From contig NZ_JAGIAS010000013.1 in assembly GCF_017744695.1 (NCBI RefSeq), positions 45,176 to 109,175 on the forward strand: a DNA stretch of 64,000 bases. The letters are read 5' to 3'. Shown in pieces: positions 63,709 to 64,000 of this stretch. The stretch is from Dyadobacter sp. Lineage in GTDB: Bacteria; Bacteroidota; Bacteroidia; Cytophagales; Spirosomataceae. Made by a program: the position numbers and the translations under genes. Numbering within the stretch: the stretch's first letter is position 1; every line of letters begins with the position of its first letter. The notes beneath the pieces are model-generated. The model saw nothing but the letters and a program-made list of their open reading frames with translations. It ran no database searches and was not told the DNA's origin.

Positions 63709-63946
63709 TGGCGGCGTAGGCTGGGCACCCCGCCTACATGGCTCGGCCCACTTTACCAGGTTTGATCGGGGACGCCAGTCCAAGCCGAGGTGGCGCGGTA
63801 TCATCGGCGGATCCGGGCTAGGCGCTCCCGACTAGGCGCCCCCGACTTAGGCAGCCCCGCTTTATTTCTCTGTTCGGGCCGGGGTTGCGCTCGACCGGGT
63901 GGCATACCACTGGGAAGAGGATCAAGACCAAATGTTGTGGAGCACC
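63709..63946 (-). rRNA. rrf: 5S rRNA-like sequence swollen by GC-rich insertions
   Basis: On the minus strand the conserved 5S rRNA blocks occur in order: CCTCTTCCC (63912-63920), CCCGAACAGAGAAATAAAGC (63859-63878, two differences from the usual AAGTTAAGC form), GCCGATGATACCGC (63795-63808, usually GGTACTGC), GTGGG, GTAGG and GCCGCCA (63709-63751). Between them lie extra GC-rich pieces able to form hairpins (GTGG-TATG-CCAC; GTAGGC ... GCCTAC). The total is about 240 bases, roughly twice a normal 5S. An intrinsic terminator follows. It is either an expanded 5S gene at the end of an rRNA operon beyond the window, or a decayed copy. Confidence 0.4.
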
Positions 63947-64000
63947 TTGGATTAAGCATATAGTTGAGTAAGCCGGTAAAGGAAAAACTCAATGTTCCGA

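Noticed and set aside
63592..63992. Two minus-strand open frames of 63 and 70 codons at the right edge
   Set aside because: They overlap the 5S-like sequence and terminator; their translations look like read-through of structured RNA.

Overview
The window looks like a chromosomal segment of a Bacteroidota bacterium of the order Cytophagales, probably Dyadobacter or a close relative (Spirosomataceae). The reasons are a SusC/SusD pair, secreted proteins ending in type IX secretion (T9SS) sorting domains, promoters with the Bacteroidota -7 box TAnnTTTG, start codons without Shine-Dalgarno sequences, and typical Cytophagales families (YccF, DUF3500, DUF72, ligase-associated repair genes). The genus is an inference. 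No phage, insertion sequence, CRISPR array or tRNA was found.

Layout. 1-9.7 kb: a mannoside-use locus with an AraC regulator (cut by the left edge), a sodium:solute symporter, a GH130 mannosylglucose phosphorylase, SusC, SusD and a phosphomannose-isomerase-like cupin. 9.8-18.5 kb: DUF72 protein, class II cyclic-nucleotide phosphodiesterase, two secreted proteins, a GNAT, an AI-2E-type exporter, and a two-gene unit of an ABC1/UbiB kinase with a TetR/COQ9-fold protein. 18.6-27.9 kb: a palindromic repeat, an FAD alditol-oxidase-like enzyme, a MocR regulator diverging from a TonB receptor across an array of heptamer repeats, then a hydrolase, quinone oxidoreductase, YccF, pseudouridine synthase and DUF3500 protein. 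28-34.4 kb: dGTPase, then a signalling cassette (FIST sensor, histidine kinase, response regulator, hybrid kinase). 34.5-36.3 kb: two small orphan genes that share a palindromic operator-like site, and a DUF4143 ATPase. 36.4-42.9 kb: the ligase-associated DNA damage response operon (exonuclease, ligase, helicase, phosphoesterase), split by a DUF433/DUF5615 toxin-antitoxin-like pair. 43.2-46.5 kb: an iron-complex/cobalamin-type ABC importer. 46.5-50.9 kb: a membrane glycosyltransferase-like protein, a small membrane protein, and an NTF2-GNAT-nitrilase operon. 50.9-58.1 kb: a broken S74 tail-fibre-like gene, a T9SS protein, a PQQ-type dehydrogenase fused to cytochrome c, and two tandem amidohydrolases, one frameshifted. 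59-63.4 kb: a coiled-coil protein with a YjbH-like outer-membrane barrel, a lipoprotein and a dienelactone hydrolase.

At the right edge, on the minus strand, a sequence carries the conserved 5S rRNA blocks in the right order. It is swollen by GC-rich hairpin-forming insertions and followed by an intrinsic terminator. It probably marks the end of an rRNA operon lying beyond the window and is one of the oddest pieces here. The other unusual signals are the twin operator with two orphan small genes, the heptamer-repeat array, the UbiB/COQ9-like pair, and the toxin-antitoxin pair inside the repair operon.
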